NCBI RefSeq assembly: GCF_040394755.1
Contig: NZ_JBEBRQ010000016.1
Source: Castellaniella defragrans_A
GTDB lineage: Bacteria > Pseudomonadota > Gammaproteobacteria > Burkholderiales > Burkholderiaceae_B
Strand: one strand, 5' to 3'
Length of the DNA stretch: 56,883 bases
The position numbers and the translations under genes were made by a program. This document shows positions 1 through 6,622 of this stretch, in pieces. The number at the start of each line of letters is the position of its first letter. The stretch's first letter is position 1. The notes below the pieces were generated by a model. The model was not told the origin of the DNA. It worked only from the letters and a program-made list of their open reading frames with translations, and made no database searches.

Positions 1-64
1 CTGCGTCATGGCATTCCGCAGAGGCATCGTCGGCGAATGGCTGCACTGGCGCGACTCGCGCTGA
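1..64 (+). CDS. 3' end of an unidentified host gene (partial)
   Basis: An open frame enters from the window edge (codons start at base 2) and stops at TGA 62-64. The 20 visible codons end in HWRDSR and almost all have G or C in the third position, as expected for coding DNA in a high-GC genome. Too little is visible to name a family. It converges with the MFS gene whose stop is 8 bases away. Confidence 0.45.
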   Translation, partial: CVMAFRRGIVGEWLHWRDSR

Positions 65-72
65 AAACGCCC

Positions 73-1296
73 TCAGTCCCTGGCGCCCGATGACGCGGGC
101 GCCAGCGCCAGCGCGATCATCGCCAGTGCAAGGGGAGCGAACGAAACCCAAAGCACCATGTCCCAATCATAGGCTGCCAGCAAACCGCCCGAGGCAAAGG
201 AGCCGGCCGCCATCGTTCCGAAAATGATGAAGTCATTGAGCGACTGCACGCGGGTTTTTTCCTCGGGTCGGTGGCATTCCAGCACCAGCGCGGACGCGCC
301 GACAAAGCCGAAATTCCAACCCAGGCCCAGCAGGATCAGCGTCAGCCAGAAATGGGGAACATCCACGCCGGTCAGGCCCGCGGCGGCGGACATGCCCGTG
401 AGCGCCAGCCCAAGCGCCACGATCCTGCCAGCCCCAAAGCGGGTAATCAGCCGGCCGGTGAAAAAGCTTGGTCCATACATGGCGATGATGTGCCACTGCA
501 AGCCGAGGTTAGCGCTTTCCTGCGAATGGCCGCACATCTGCATCGCCAGAGGCGCCGCCGTCATCAGGAAATTCATGAGGAGATACGAGACGACACCGCA
601 GATCACCGCAGTGACGAAAAGCGGCTGGCGCACGATCATGCCAAGCGGCCTGCCCCCAGCCACCTCCACCGCCGTCGGCATCGGCAGCCGCACACCCAGC
701 AGCACAATGGCGGACAAGGCAGCCGCGACCGCCTGCGCGAGAAAAGTGGCCGCAAAGTCATGCGCCGGCCACAAATACATCGTGTAGGTGACCAACTGCG
801 GACCGATCACGCCAGCCGCGACCCCGCCCCCCATGACGAACGAGAGTGCACGCGGACGCAGCGCCGGTGCGACACCGTCCGCGGCGGCAAAGCGGAACGA
901 AAGCACCACGGCGGCATAGGCGCCGCCGAAAAACGTCGACAGACAGAACAGCCAGAACGAGCCGAGAACCACCGCGGGCGCCGCCAGCACCCCGGCCAGG
1001 ACGCCGCAGCCGGCCCCCACCAGGAACGCCGTGCGCCGGCCATGGCGCCGGGCCACCATGCCGATCGGCAATATACAGGCAGCCATGCCAACCACGAAAA
1101 TGGAAATCGGCAGAGTTGCCAGTGCCTTGTCTGGCGCCAGCATGTCGCCGATGATGGCCCCGATCGCATAAATCACCACGCCATTCGCCCCAGCCAGCGC
1201 CTGAGCCACCGTGAGGCGGATGATGTTGCCGCGCTGTTCGCGTTCAGACAATAACGGAGAGGCCGGCTGCGATGGCAGGGATTCGATGGCTGACAA
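73..1296 (-). CDS. MFS transporter (host)
   Basis: This is a 407-residue inner-membrane protein with about 12 hydrophobic segments and the basic loop RRHGRR (near residue 85) between helices 2 and 3, typical of the major facilitator superfamily. Such proteins move small solutes using the proton gradient; the substrate cannot be told. Members of the family usually have 12 helices and about 400 residues, so it looks complete. The start is TTG at 1296, preceded by GAGGTG at good distance; the next internal Met is about 50 residues in and would remove helix 1. It is host DNA outside the prophage and divergent from the phosphoesterase gene. Confidence 0.85.
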   Translation of the reverse strand: MSAIESLPSQPASPLLSEREQRGNIIRLTVAQALAGANGVVIYAIGAIIGDMLAPDKALATLPISIFVVGMAACILPIGMVARRHGRRTAFLVGAGCGVLAGVLAAPAVVLGSFWLFCLSTFFGGAYAAVVLSFRFAAADGVAPALRPRALSFVMGGGVAAGVIGPQLVTYTMYLWPAHDFAATFLAQAVAAALSAIVLLGVRLPMPTAVEVAGGRPLGMIVRQPLFVTAVICGVVSYLLMNFLMTAAPLAMQMCGHSQESANLGLQWHIIAMYGPSFFTGRLITRFGAGRIVALGLALTGMSAAAGLTGVDVPHFWLTLILLGLGWNFGFVGASALVLECHRPEEKTRVQSLNDFIIFGTMAAGSFASGGLLAAYDWDMVLWVSFAPLALAMIALALAPASSGARD

Positions 1297-1481
1297 GATG
1301 CACCTCGGTCGATGGCGTGGGCCGGCTGCTCGGGCCGGCTTCTCTGCACCCTGGAAGAAAGCCCCATGACCTTTTCACACGAATCATCATGCGGCGGCTG
1401 GCAGCTACTGTACCCGAGGACACCACTCTCGTCACGCCTTCGACGCGCGCCTGCGGAATCTGATGGAGCCAGGGCAGACGC

Positions 1482-2660
1482 TTGCTAAGATACATTCTTC
1501 TTCACCACGCGCACGCTCTCAAAAAAGCCATGCTGACTTTCATCACCGGAACCATCTGGCTGTACGTGTCATGGCGCTTCGTCTGGTCACTGCCCTGTGG
1601 ACCGGCGAGCCGGATCGGCCTGGCGCTGGCGCTGCTGCTGGTATCCCAGCAGCACCAGATCACGCGCCGCTTTGCCGGCTCGATGGCATCGCCCGAAATC
1701 CCCTACGAGGCGCTGCTCGGCCTGAACTGGGTTTTCGGCACATTCCTGCTGCTCGCCCTGCTGCTGTTGCTGCGCGACGTGGTGGGCATGCTGGTGCTCC
1801 TGGCCGCACCCGGCGCGGGTCGGGAAATCCTGGCTGGACGCCCGCTGCTGTTCTCCATTGGCCCGCTCGCCCTGCTGCTGGCGGGCATCGGCGTCTGGCA
1901 AGCCGTCCGGGTGCCTGACGTCAAGACCCTGGAAATCACCCTGCCCGGCCTGCCGCCCGCCCTCGACGGATACCGCATCGCACAGATCACCGACACCCAC
2001 ATCAGCCGCCTGCTGACCGGCCCCTGGGTAGAGGCCGTGGTCGCACGAACCAATGCGCTGGACCCCGACCTGACCGTGATCACCGGCGACATTGCGGACG
2101 GCACACCCGAGGCGCGCGCCGCCGGCGTCCGCCCGCTGGGCGCGCTGCGCGCCCGCGACGGTGTCCTGGCCATCCCGGGGAATCACGAATACTACGCCGA
2201 CTACCAGCGCTGGATGAACGCCTATCGCGGCCTGGGCCTGCACATGCTGGAAAACGCGCATGTCCTCATCGAACATGACGGCGCCACATTCGCTGTCGCG
2301 GGCATCACGGACCGCCAGGCCGCCACATTCGACCAGCCACGCCCGGACCTGGCGGCGGCACTGAAGGGCCTGGCCCCCGACATGCCGGTGATCCTGCTCA
2401 GTCATCGCCCAGGCGGGGCAGCACTGCATGCACAGGCCGGCGCGGCACTGCAATTGTCAGGCCATACGCACGGCGGCCAGATCCTCGGGCCGCACATACT
2501 GACGCAATGGGCCAACGAGGGCTATGTATCGGGCCTGTACCAGGTCGGCGACATGCGGCTGTACGTCAGCAACGGCACCGGCCTCTGGAACGGCCTGGCA
2601 ATCCGTTTAGGCCGCCCGTCCGAGATCACTTTGATCGTGCTGCGCGCACAGGCGCGTTGA
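1482..2660 (+). CDS. membrane-anchored metallophosphoesterase (YkuE/YaeI type)
   Basis: The N-terminal 150 residues hold several hydrophobic helices and the C-terminal 240 residues a calcineurin-like phosphoesterase domain. The metal-binding motifs appear in order: ITDTHIS, ITGDIADG, GNHEYY, LLSHRPG and SGHTHGGQ. The GHTHGGQ ending is characteristic of the YkuE/YaeI branch, some members of which act on lipids such as UDP-diacylglucosamine or in the Tat-exported pool; the substrate here is unknown. The start is either TTG 1482 or ATG 1530 (before MLTFITG); TTG has a GGG-rich stretch upstream, ATG has no clear ribosome site. It is the last host gene before tRNA-Cys. Confidence 0.85.
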   Translation: MLRYILLHHAHALKKAMLTFITGTIWLYVSWRFVWSLPCGPASRIGLALALLLVSQQHQITRRFAGSMASPEIPYEALLGLNWVFGTFLLLALLLLLRDVVGMLVLLAAPGAGREILAGRPLLFSIGPLALLLAGIGVWQAVRVPDVKTLEITLPGLPPALDGYRIAQITDTHISRLLTGPWVEAVVARTNALDPDLTVITGDIADGTPEARAAGVRPLGALRARDGVLAIPGNHEYYADYQRWMNAYRGLGLHMLENAHVLIEHDGATFAVAGITDRQAATFDQPRPDLAAALKGLAPDMPVILLSHRPGGAALHAQAGAALQLSGHTHGGQILGPHILTQWANEGYVSGLYQVGDMRLYVSNGTGLWNGLAIRLGRPSEITLIVLRAQAR

Positions 2661-2692
2661 CCGGTCCGAGGGATGATGGAGGAACCGGATGC

Positions 2693-2723
2693 TTTTTGCC
2701 TCGGGGCGGCCCCGAGGCAAAAA
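2693..2723. repeat. perfect inverted repeat 3' of the phosphoesterase gene
   Basis: Two 14-base arms (2693-2706 and 2710-2723) are perfectly complementary around the loop CGG. The run of T lies 5' of the stem and the run of A lies 3', on both strands, so this is not the usual stem-then-U intrinsic terminator although it may still end or stabilise the upstream mRNA. Confidence 0.7.
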
Positions 2724-2811
2724 CGCCCTCTCGGGGAGGCAGCAAGCCGAAGGCGCAGCGTGGGGGTATTTTTCAGCGGGAATCTGCCCGGCACACGAAT
2801 ATGGAATCCGG

Positions 2812-2817
2812 TATAAT
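2812..2817 (+). promoter_or_regulatory. -10 box of the tRNA-Cys promoter
   Basis: A perfect TATAAT lies 39 bases before the tRNA, placing transcription start near 2824. No convincing -35 box is visible at 16-18 bases, so the match rests on the -10 box alone. Confidence 0.55.
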
Positions 2818-2856
2818 GGCAGGCTTTCTAGTGCCTCATCCTGGCACATGCACACC

Positions 2857-2930
2857 GGCGCAATGGCAGAGTGGTGATGCAGCGGACTGCAAATCCGTGT
2901 ACGTCGGTTCGATTCCGGCTTGCGCCTCCA
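2857..2930 (+). tRNA. tRNA-Cys (anticodon GCA)
   Basis: A 74-base tRNA with encoded CCA (2928-2930). The acceptor stem GGCGCAA pairs with TTGCGCC, the anticodon loop is CTGCAAA with anticodon GCA, and the T loop is GGTTCGATTCC. It is the integration site: bases 2884-2931 were exchanged with the phage copy on integration but the tRNA stays intact because the phage carries the same 3' half. Confidence 0.97.
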
Positions 2931-2931
2931 A
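2884..2931 (+). repeat. attL (48-bp core in tRNA-Cys)
   Basis: These 48 bases, from the anticodon stem through the CCA end plus one A, recur without mismatch at 56729-56776. This is the usual attachment core of tyrosine integrases that use the 3' half of a tRNA gene. Confidence 0.95.
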
Positions 2932-2977
2932 GCATACCCACATTTCACTATTCTGGTGTGCGGGGAAAAATTGACAT

Positions 2978-3005
2978 AAGCCCGCCCACGCCGCGGGCTT
3001 TTTTT
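2978..3005 (+). terminator. phage-borne terminator behind tRNA-Cys
   Basis: The stem AGCCCGC (2979-2985) / GCGGGCT (2993-2999) is followed by seven T. It lies 48 bases after the tRNA in phage DNA and would replace the host terminator that integration moved to 56791. Confidence 0.85.
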
Positions 3006-3016
3006 GTGTCTGGGGT

Positions 3017-3053
3017 GGGGTAAATACCCCCGTTTAAATGGTACTATCTCGCT
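3017..3053 (+). promoter_or_regulatory. promoter/operator P1 of the KorA-like gene
   Basis: The palindrome GGGGTAAATACCCC (3017-3030) overlaps the position of the -35 box, and GGTACTAT (3040-3047) contains the -10 hexamer TACTAT (3042-3047). The predicted start of transcription is 3054, the A of the ATG. Both elements recur at P2 (3259-3301), which suggests autoregulation by the encoded KorA-like protein. Confidence 0.6.
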
Positions 3054-3263
3054 ATGACAGACGCCCAATTCGACGCACTCACATCCCTGCTGCGCATGAC
3101 CAGCCAGCCGATCCTGACGGCTGCGCGCCTTGCCCTGGTCAACGGCGAGCGCCAGGCCGACGCTGCCCGCGAATCAGGATGCAGGCCAAACCACCTCGCG
3201 CGCGCGATTGCGCAGTTGCGCGAGGCTGATGCTCAAATACGACAGGCCTACAACATAGGGTAA
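3054..3263 (+). CDS. KorA/TrfB-like transcriptional repressor
   Basis: A 69-residue protein whose middle (about residues 20-57, ARLALVNGERQADAARE then RPNHLARAIAQL) matches the TrfB/KorA DNA-binding domain of broad-host-range plasmid repressors: a 'G-x-x-QADAA' helix followed by a recognition helix. It lacks the KorA dimerisation tail, as many phage members do. It probably represses its own promoter and P2, since both share GGTAAATACC and GGTACT elements. No ribosome site precedes the ATG; the -10 box spacing predicts a leaderless mRNA. It is the first phage gene inside attL. Family call is from recall; function is inferred. Confidence 0.7.
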   Translation: MTDAQFDALTSLLRMTSQPILTAARLALVNGERQADAARESGCRPNHLARAIAQLREADAQIRQAYNIG

Positions 3264-3307
3264 ATACCTATTTGACAGTACCATCTAGACGGTACTATAA
3301 TGGCTTC
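3259..3307 (+). promoter_or_regulatory. strong promoter P2 with operator in the spacer
   Basis: TTGACA (3272-3277), an 18-base spacer and TATAAT (3296-3301) make a near-consensus promoter. The inverted repeat AGTACC (3277-3282) / GGTACT (3291-3296) occupies the spacer, and GGTAAATACC (3259-3268) lies just upstream; the same elements occur in P1. A repressor bound there would block RNA polymerase. Confidence 0.75.
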
Positions 3308-3352
3308 ATGGTGATCGAGATTGATCACAAACACACAGGGAGAGCACCATGA
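3308..3352 (+). CDS. 14-residue leader peptide, translationally coupled
   Basis: ATG 3308 is exactly the predicted first base of the P2 transcript (six bases after TATAAT). The frame reads MVIEIDHKHTGRAP and its TGA (3350-3352) overlaps the ATG of the next gene (ATGA). A leaderless peptide coupled to the following gene is the simplest reading. It could instead be an accidental frame, because the next gene has its own GGGAGAG ribosome site. Confidence 0.4.
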   Translation: MVIEIDHKHTGRAP

Positions 3353-3522
3353 AATACCAAATCGAAAACACAATCTCGGGCATCATCATCGGCGTGTACG
3401 AGGCGGACAGCGCTGATCTGGCGCTCGACGCTATGGCCCGCGATGCCGGCTACAGCGACTACGCGGAAGCCCAGGCCGCCGCCCCAGCCGCCGAGGGCGA
3501 GCTGATCGTCACCGAAGTCTAA
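3349..3522 (+). CDS. small phage protein, function unknown (57 aa)
   Basis: A 57-residue acidic protein starting MKYQIENTISG, with the segment ALDAMARDAGYSDYAEA and an Ala-rich tail. I recall similar 'ALDAMARDAGY' small proteins near phage ends, with no known role. The start ATG has GGGAGAG at good spacing, and the TAA overlaps the ATG of the MucR-like gene (TAATG), so the three genes form one operon from P2. No membrane segment or signal peptide is visible. Confidence 0.75.
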   Translation: MKYQIENTISGIIIGVYEADSADLALDAMARDAGYSDYAEAQAAAPAAEGELIVTEV

Positions 3523-4364
3523 TGGCCCCCACCCCGCCCGCTCTGGACAGCCTCACCGCCGCCCAGAGATACACATCAGGCAGGCGTGTAACCTGCCTGA
3601 TTTGCGGGAAAAAATTCAAGGCCGTAGGCCGCCATGTATGGCGGGCGCATGGCATTTCCGCGCGCGAATACAAAATACAGTTCGGACTGCCCGTCAGCCG
3701 TGGGCTGCTTTCTGCTGACGCCAGGGAATCTCAATCCATAAATGCGCGGCTAGCGCGAGCCGCTAGCGACAAAAAGAAGACGCCACCGGGAGGACGGCCA
3801 AGACGCGCTGACGAGCCGCCGCGTCCATCTTTTCCCCATATCGACCGGCGGACCAGCTCTGATGATGTCCGGCGCGTCCTGATATGGGTGGCAAAGGGGG
3901 ACACACTGTCAGAAGCGTGCAAAAGACCAGGCATGCCGAAGTGGAACGGGGTTCATATCGCCCTGGGTCGAGATGCAGACCTGCGTCAAGAATTCGATAG
4001 GCTTGTCGAGTGCTTACCATTCGGCCAGCAAGTGCGGATGAATAAGCTGGGCGCTCGATTCAATACCGCGCTTGCAGACCTGGATGGCACGACAAACACC
4101 GAAGCCGCGCGGCGCCTGGGCGTGGGTTTCGAGACCGTCCGCCGGATGCGAGAAAAGTACAAAATGACCCCAGAGAGCCTGCGTCACTGGCAGTCAGAAA
4201 TGGGGTACAAATACGATAGCGCAGCCGCCGCCCTGGGTGTATCCGTGGTCACATACGCGAATTGGGTGGCTGGAGCGACACGAATCCCATACATGATCGG
4301 AGTGACCTGCGCGGCATTGCTCAATGATCTGGGGGCACGCAGCAAATCCCCGAGCGAGGATTGA
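3522..4364 (+). CDS. MucR/Ros-type zinc-finger regulator with HTH domains, copy 1
   Basis: Residues about 20-60 (CLICGKKF, then GRHVWRAHGISAREYK and FGLP) are the Ros/MucR zinc-finger signature: C-x2-C, a H-x-H pair and the HG-x-x-x-x-EY-x-x-x-FGLP tail. Residues 110-165 (SEACKRPGMPKW...) resemble the HTH found in terminase-small-like DNA binders, and the C-terminus (AAAALGVSVVTYANWVAG) is a second HTH. MucR proteins bind AT-rich promoters; the target here is unknown. Its neighbour at 4369 is a paralogue lacking the last HTH. Start overlaps the upstream stop. Confidence 0.75.
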   Translation: MAPTPPALDSLTAAQRYTSGRRVTCLICGKKFKAVGRHVWRAHGISAREYKIQFGLPVSRGLLSADARESQSINARLARAASDKKKTPPGGRPRRADEPPRPSFPHIDRRTSSDDVRRVLIWVAKGDTLSEACKRPGMPKWNGVHIALGRDADLRQEFDRLVECLPFGQQVRMNKLGARFNTALADLDGTTNTEAARRLGVGFETVRRMREKYKMTPESLRHWQSEMGYKYDSAAAALGVSVVTYANWVAGATRIPYMIGVTCAALLNDLGARSKSPSED

Positions 4365-4368
4365 TGAA

Positions 4369-5022
4369 ATGCCCCCTGATGCTCTGCGCACCATAAGCAG
4401 CCTCGCGGATGTCCGGGCGTATACGTCCGGCGACCGCGTGGTCTGCCTGATATGCGGGCAGGCGTTTAAATCCGTGGGGCGTCACGTCCACCACGCGCAC
4501 GGGATCTCGGCGCGTGAGTACAAGATCCGGTTCGGCCTGCCAATTGGTCGAGGTCTGGATGCGGCGGATGTCCGAGAGGCCCAATCCAAACGGGTACAGA
4601 AAACCCGCGCCGCTGGTCGCCTGCCGCAATCACCGCCGCCCGAGCCGCCACGCCCTGGCGAATCACCGAAGAAGCCCGGTTATTTCCACGCCGACATGCG
4701 CCGCATTTCCTCGGATGAAGTCAGGCGCATCATGCAATGGATCGAGTCAGGCGACACAATAGCGGAAGCCTGCGCCAGGCCAGGGATGCCGAAATGGACG
4801 GCAGTGCATACGGCCCTCGACCGCGACGCGGGATTGCGGCGTGAATTTTATGATTTCGTGGAGCGACTGCCATTCAGTCAGCAGGCGCGCATGAAGAAGC
4901 TGGGCGCGAGATTCGACGCCGCTATCGCAAAGCTGTCAGGCATGACGAATGCCGAAATCGCCAGCCGCCTAGGCGTGAGCGAGGAAGCCGTGCGTCGTAG
5001 GCGGAAAAGGATCGGATTATGA
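4369..5022 (+). CDS. MucR/Ros-type zinc-finger regulator, copy 2
   Basis: A 217-residue paralogue of the preceding gene: the finger (CLICGQAF, GRHVHHAHGISAREYK, FGLP), the SSDEVRR and EACARPGMPKW segments and the KKLGARF stretch all align. It ends after an HTH-like segment (NAEIASRLGVSEEAVRRR) and has no C-terminal extension like copy 1. ATG 4369 is preferred over upstream in-frame starts because AGGA (4356-4360) is well placed and the frame begins just after the upstream stop. It is followed by a clear terminator. Role is probably transcriptional control of phage or host genes. Confidence 0.75.
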   Translation: MPPDALRTISSLADVRAYTSGDRVVCLICGQAFKSVGRHVHHAHGISAREYKIRFGLPIGRGLDAADVREAQSKRVQKTRAAGRLPQSPPPEPPRPGESPKKPGYFHADMRRISSDEVRRIMQWIESGDTIAEACARPGMPKWTAVHTALDRDAGLRREFYDFVERLPFSQQARMKKLGARFDAAIAKLSGMTNAEIASRLGVSEEAVRRRRKRIGL

Positions 5023-5028
5023 CCTTGG

Positions 5029-5057
5029 CCGGCCCCACGCGGGCCGGTTTTGTTTTT
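5029..5057 (+). terminator. rho-independent terminator of the left-end operon
   Basis: The stem CCGGCCC (5029-5035) / GGGCCGG (5041-5047) is followed by TTTTGTTTTT. The first 28 bases are identical to the host terminator at 56791-56818. Confidence 0.9.
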
Positions 5058-5073
5058 GTCTCCCCCCTCTGCC

Positions 5074-5271
5074 CTACCACATCCACACAAACCAAAACCA
5101 AGCTAACGGGAATGCAAAGAACAACGATATGACGAAGAAAAATACTTTCCAGGGTATCGGGATTGCGCGGTAGGATAGATAAGCAAATATGACAGCAAAG
5201 ACCAACGACTGCGGTCCGATCTTGTCACCGATGATTATGATGTACAGTTGGAACAGCGAAAAATCAAACAT
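5074..5271 (-). CDS. small hydrophobic membrane protein (65 aa)
   Basis: A very hydrophobic 65-residue protein rich in Phe, Trp and Ile with two likely membrane helices (around residues 20-35 and 42-62) and no recognisable family. Its base composition is much richer in A and T than its neighbours, a sign of separate origin. It lies 50 bases downstream of the spanin genes, so it could be a late lysis accessory or an added gene. The ATG has only a weak ribosome site (AAGCAAAA). Confidence 0.55.
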   Translation of the reverse strand: MFDFSLFQLYIIIIGDKIGPQSLVFAVIFAYLSYRAIPIPWKVFFFVISLFFAFPLAWFWFVWMW

Positions 5272-5320
5272 TTTTGCTTGATGGTGTAATCTTGTGCCAG
5301 CCTTATAGCACGAAATTTCC

Positions 5321-5836
5321 CTATTGCTGATTGCTGCCCTGCACTGCCCTCACATACCCCTGCAACCCCATCAAATCGCCCCGGAGTCGGTCAGCCTCTG
5401 CCGCCAGGTCTGTATATCGAGCCGCGCACATTCCGACCACGTCGCGCAGCTCGGCGGCGATGCGGGCGTTTGCATCCAGCGCTGATCCGGCGCGGGCAGC
5501 CTCACGCTCTGCACGACGGTTGGCGGCTGCGAGGTCGTCGCGCAGGCTGACAGACTCAGCACCAGCGGCAGCAGCCACCAGCGCGGTTTGTTCCACGATG
5601 GACTGGTATTCGGTACGCACATTTTCAATTCCCTCCTGTATTTTCTGCTCGGCCGCCCGGGCGCGCTCTGACGCCTCGGTTGCAGCCTGTTGATACTGGG
5701 CCAGGACCACGGCGTTATCGCGCTCTGTGCGGGCTGTACGGGCCTCCCATCGCCAGCCCTGGACCGCCCACGCCGCGGCGCCAGCGACGAGAGCGGCGGC
5801 CGCATACCCCCGCCAGCCAGCCAGCGCCGCAATCAT
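5321..5836 (-). CDS. Rz-like inner-membrane spanin
   Basis: The 171-residue protein has one N-terminal membrane helix (AAAALVAGAAAWAV, about residues 11-25) followed by a long Ala/Glu/Arg-rich coiled coil (residues 30-140), the layout of an i-spanin that spans the periplasm and fuses the two membranes in the last step of lysis. The start at 5836 is chosen because its ATGA overlaps the endolysin stop; a longer frame to 5881 has no support. The Rz1-like gene is nested in another frame. Confidence 0.85.
   Translation of the reverse strand: MIAALAGWRGYAAAALVAGAAAWAVQGWRWEARTARTERDNAVVLAQYQQAATEASERARAAEQKIQEGIENVRTEYQSIVEQTALVAAAAGAESVSLRDDLAAANRRAEREAARAGSALDANARIAAELRDVVGMCAARYTDLAAEADRLRGDLMGLQGYVRAVQGSNQQ
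5371..5622 (-). CDS. Rz1-like outer-membrane spanin lipoprotein, nested in Rz
   Basis: An 83-residue frame inside Rz has a textbook start: GGAGGG nine bases before ATG 5622. After a short basic region comes a hydrophobic stretch and the lipobox LSAC (about residues 25-28), then a Pro/Gln-rich segment (SQPPTVVQSVRLPAP), as in Rz1 o-spanins. It would be lipidated, inserted in the outer membrane and joined to Rz. Mature length (about 56 residues) suits the family. Longer versions of the same frame are not needed. Confidence 0.85.
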   Translation of the reverse strand: MCVPNTSPSWNKPRWWLLPLVLSLSACATTSQPPTVVQSVRLPAPDQRWMQTPASPPSCATWSECARLDIQTWRQRLTDSGAI

Positions 5837-6357
5837 GCCGCCCCCAATGCCGCGCGCGCGATCCGATGATTCCCGGGCCATTTGTCCGGATGAGGCTTGC
5901 CCGGTCGCCAGACGCGCTGATAGAGATCCCAGCCGGCCGGCGCATCATTGACGCCCGGCAGCGCGCGCGGATCGGTCCACAGCAGCAGCCGCCCCAGCGC
6001 CACGGCCAGCACATCATCCTGATCCAGCGCGGCATAGACCTGGGCCGGAGCCGCCACGACGCCGCGCGCGAGGCACACATCGGCGGCATAGTCTCGGCTG
6101 GCCGTATGCGTCAGCACGCCCTTGACGCCGCCGCCCTGCTCGAATTGCAGCAGGCCCCTGGCCGGTCCCTTGCGCTCGGGATACTTGAGATCGACCACCT
6201 GCCAGCGATGCGCAAGGTTGGACTCCTGCAGCGCGATTGCCAGCAGCATCACGCGGGCCTCGATCGCGCCCATCTTCGCGGGCAGCAGATCCAGTGCGGG
6301 CTCCATGACCTGTCCGACAAAATCATGGGGGGAAATGGGTAGTGGTAGCTGGGTCAT
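5833..6357 (-). CDS. putative endolysin (lysozyme-like)
   Basis: The 174-residue protein contains ALQESNLAHR followed by GPARGLLQFEQGGGVKGVL, a pattern I recall from beta-proteobacterial phage endolysins of the transglycosylase/lysozyme type, where E43-E44 region Glu is the likely catalytic acid. No signal peptide is visible, so export would depend on the holin genes immediately upstream. Its start overlaps the holin stop (ATGA) and its stop overlaps the spanin start. The position between holins and spanins supports the call more than the sequence does. Confidence 0.7.
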   Translation of the reverse strand: MTQLPLPISPHDFVGQVMEPALDLLPAKMGAIEARVMLLAIALQESNLAHRWQVVDLKYPERKGPARGLLQFEQGGGVKGVLTHTASRDYAADVCLARGVVAAPAQVYAALDQDDVLAVALGRLLLWTDPRALPGVNDAPAGWDLYQRVWRPGKPHPDKWPGNHRIARAALGAA

Positions 6358-6620
6358 GATTTACACCTCGTCAGTGACGCCACATTTCCGCGGGCCCGAA
6401 TCACAAGCACGGCGAGGATCACGGAAACAAACGCATCCGACCACGACACGCGCCCGTGATCCAGGCCCACGTCAACCGCCTGCGAGATCAGCGCGCAAAG
6501 AATCGCGAACGCGCACCACGAAACTGCGGGTTTGTGTTTACTGCCCCTGGGCCGATAGCCCATCAGCAGGGCGATTGAAATCAGGTTTGCGATCAGCAGG
6601 ACAATTGCAGCGGCGCTCAT
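6354..6620 (-). CDS. holin-family membrane protein (88 aa)
   Basis: Starting at MSAAAIVLL (ATG 6620), the protein has an N-terminal helix, a basic loop (YRPRGSKHKP) and two further hydrophobic stretches, resembling the phage holin group with an RP-x-x-x-x-K-x-x-x-SW loop. Three short helices in 88 residues and the place just before the endolysin fit a holin or antiholin. The ATG is preceded by AAGGGAGC. Upstream extension of the frame is Gly/Arg/His-rich and is a shadow of the other holin gene. Confidence 0.75.
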   Translation of the reverse strand: MSAAAIVLLIANLISIALLMGYRPRGSKHKPAVSWCAFAILCALISQAVDVGLDHGRVSWSDAFVSVILAVLVIRARGNVASLTRCKS

Positions 6621-6622
6621 AA

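Noticed and set aside
271..1254. Plus-strand open frame of 327 codons opposite the MFS gene
   Set aside because: Low-complexity His/Arg/Gln composition typical of an antisense shadow of a membrane protein gene.
2693..2723. Inverted repeat as a rho-independent terminator
   Set aside because: The T run precedes the stem on both strands, so it lacks the U tract after the stem; listed only as a repeat.
3038..3229. 63-codon frame overlapping the KorA-like gene
   Set aside because: The 3054-3263 frame has the HTH family pattern and the promoter fits its ATG exactly; the other frame has no ribosome site or family pattern.
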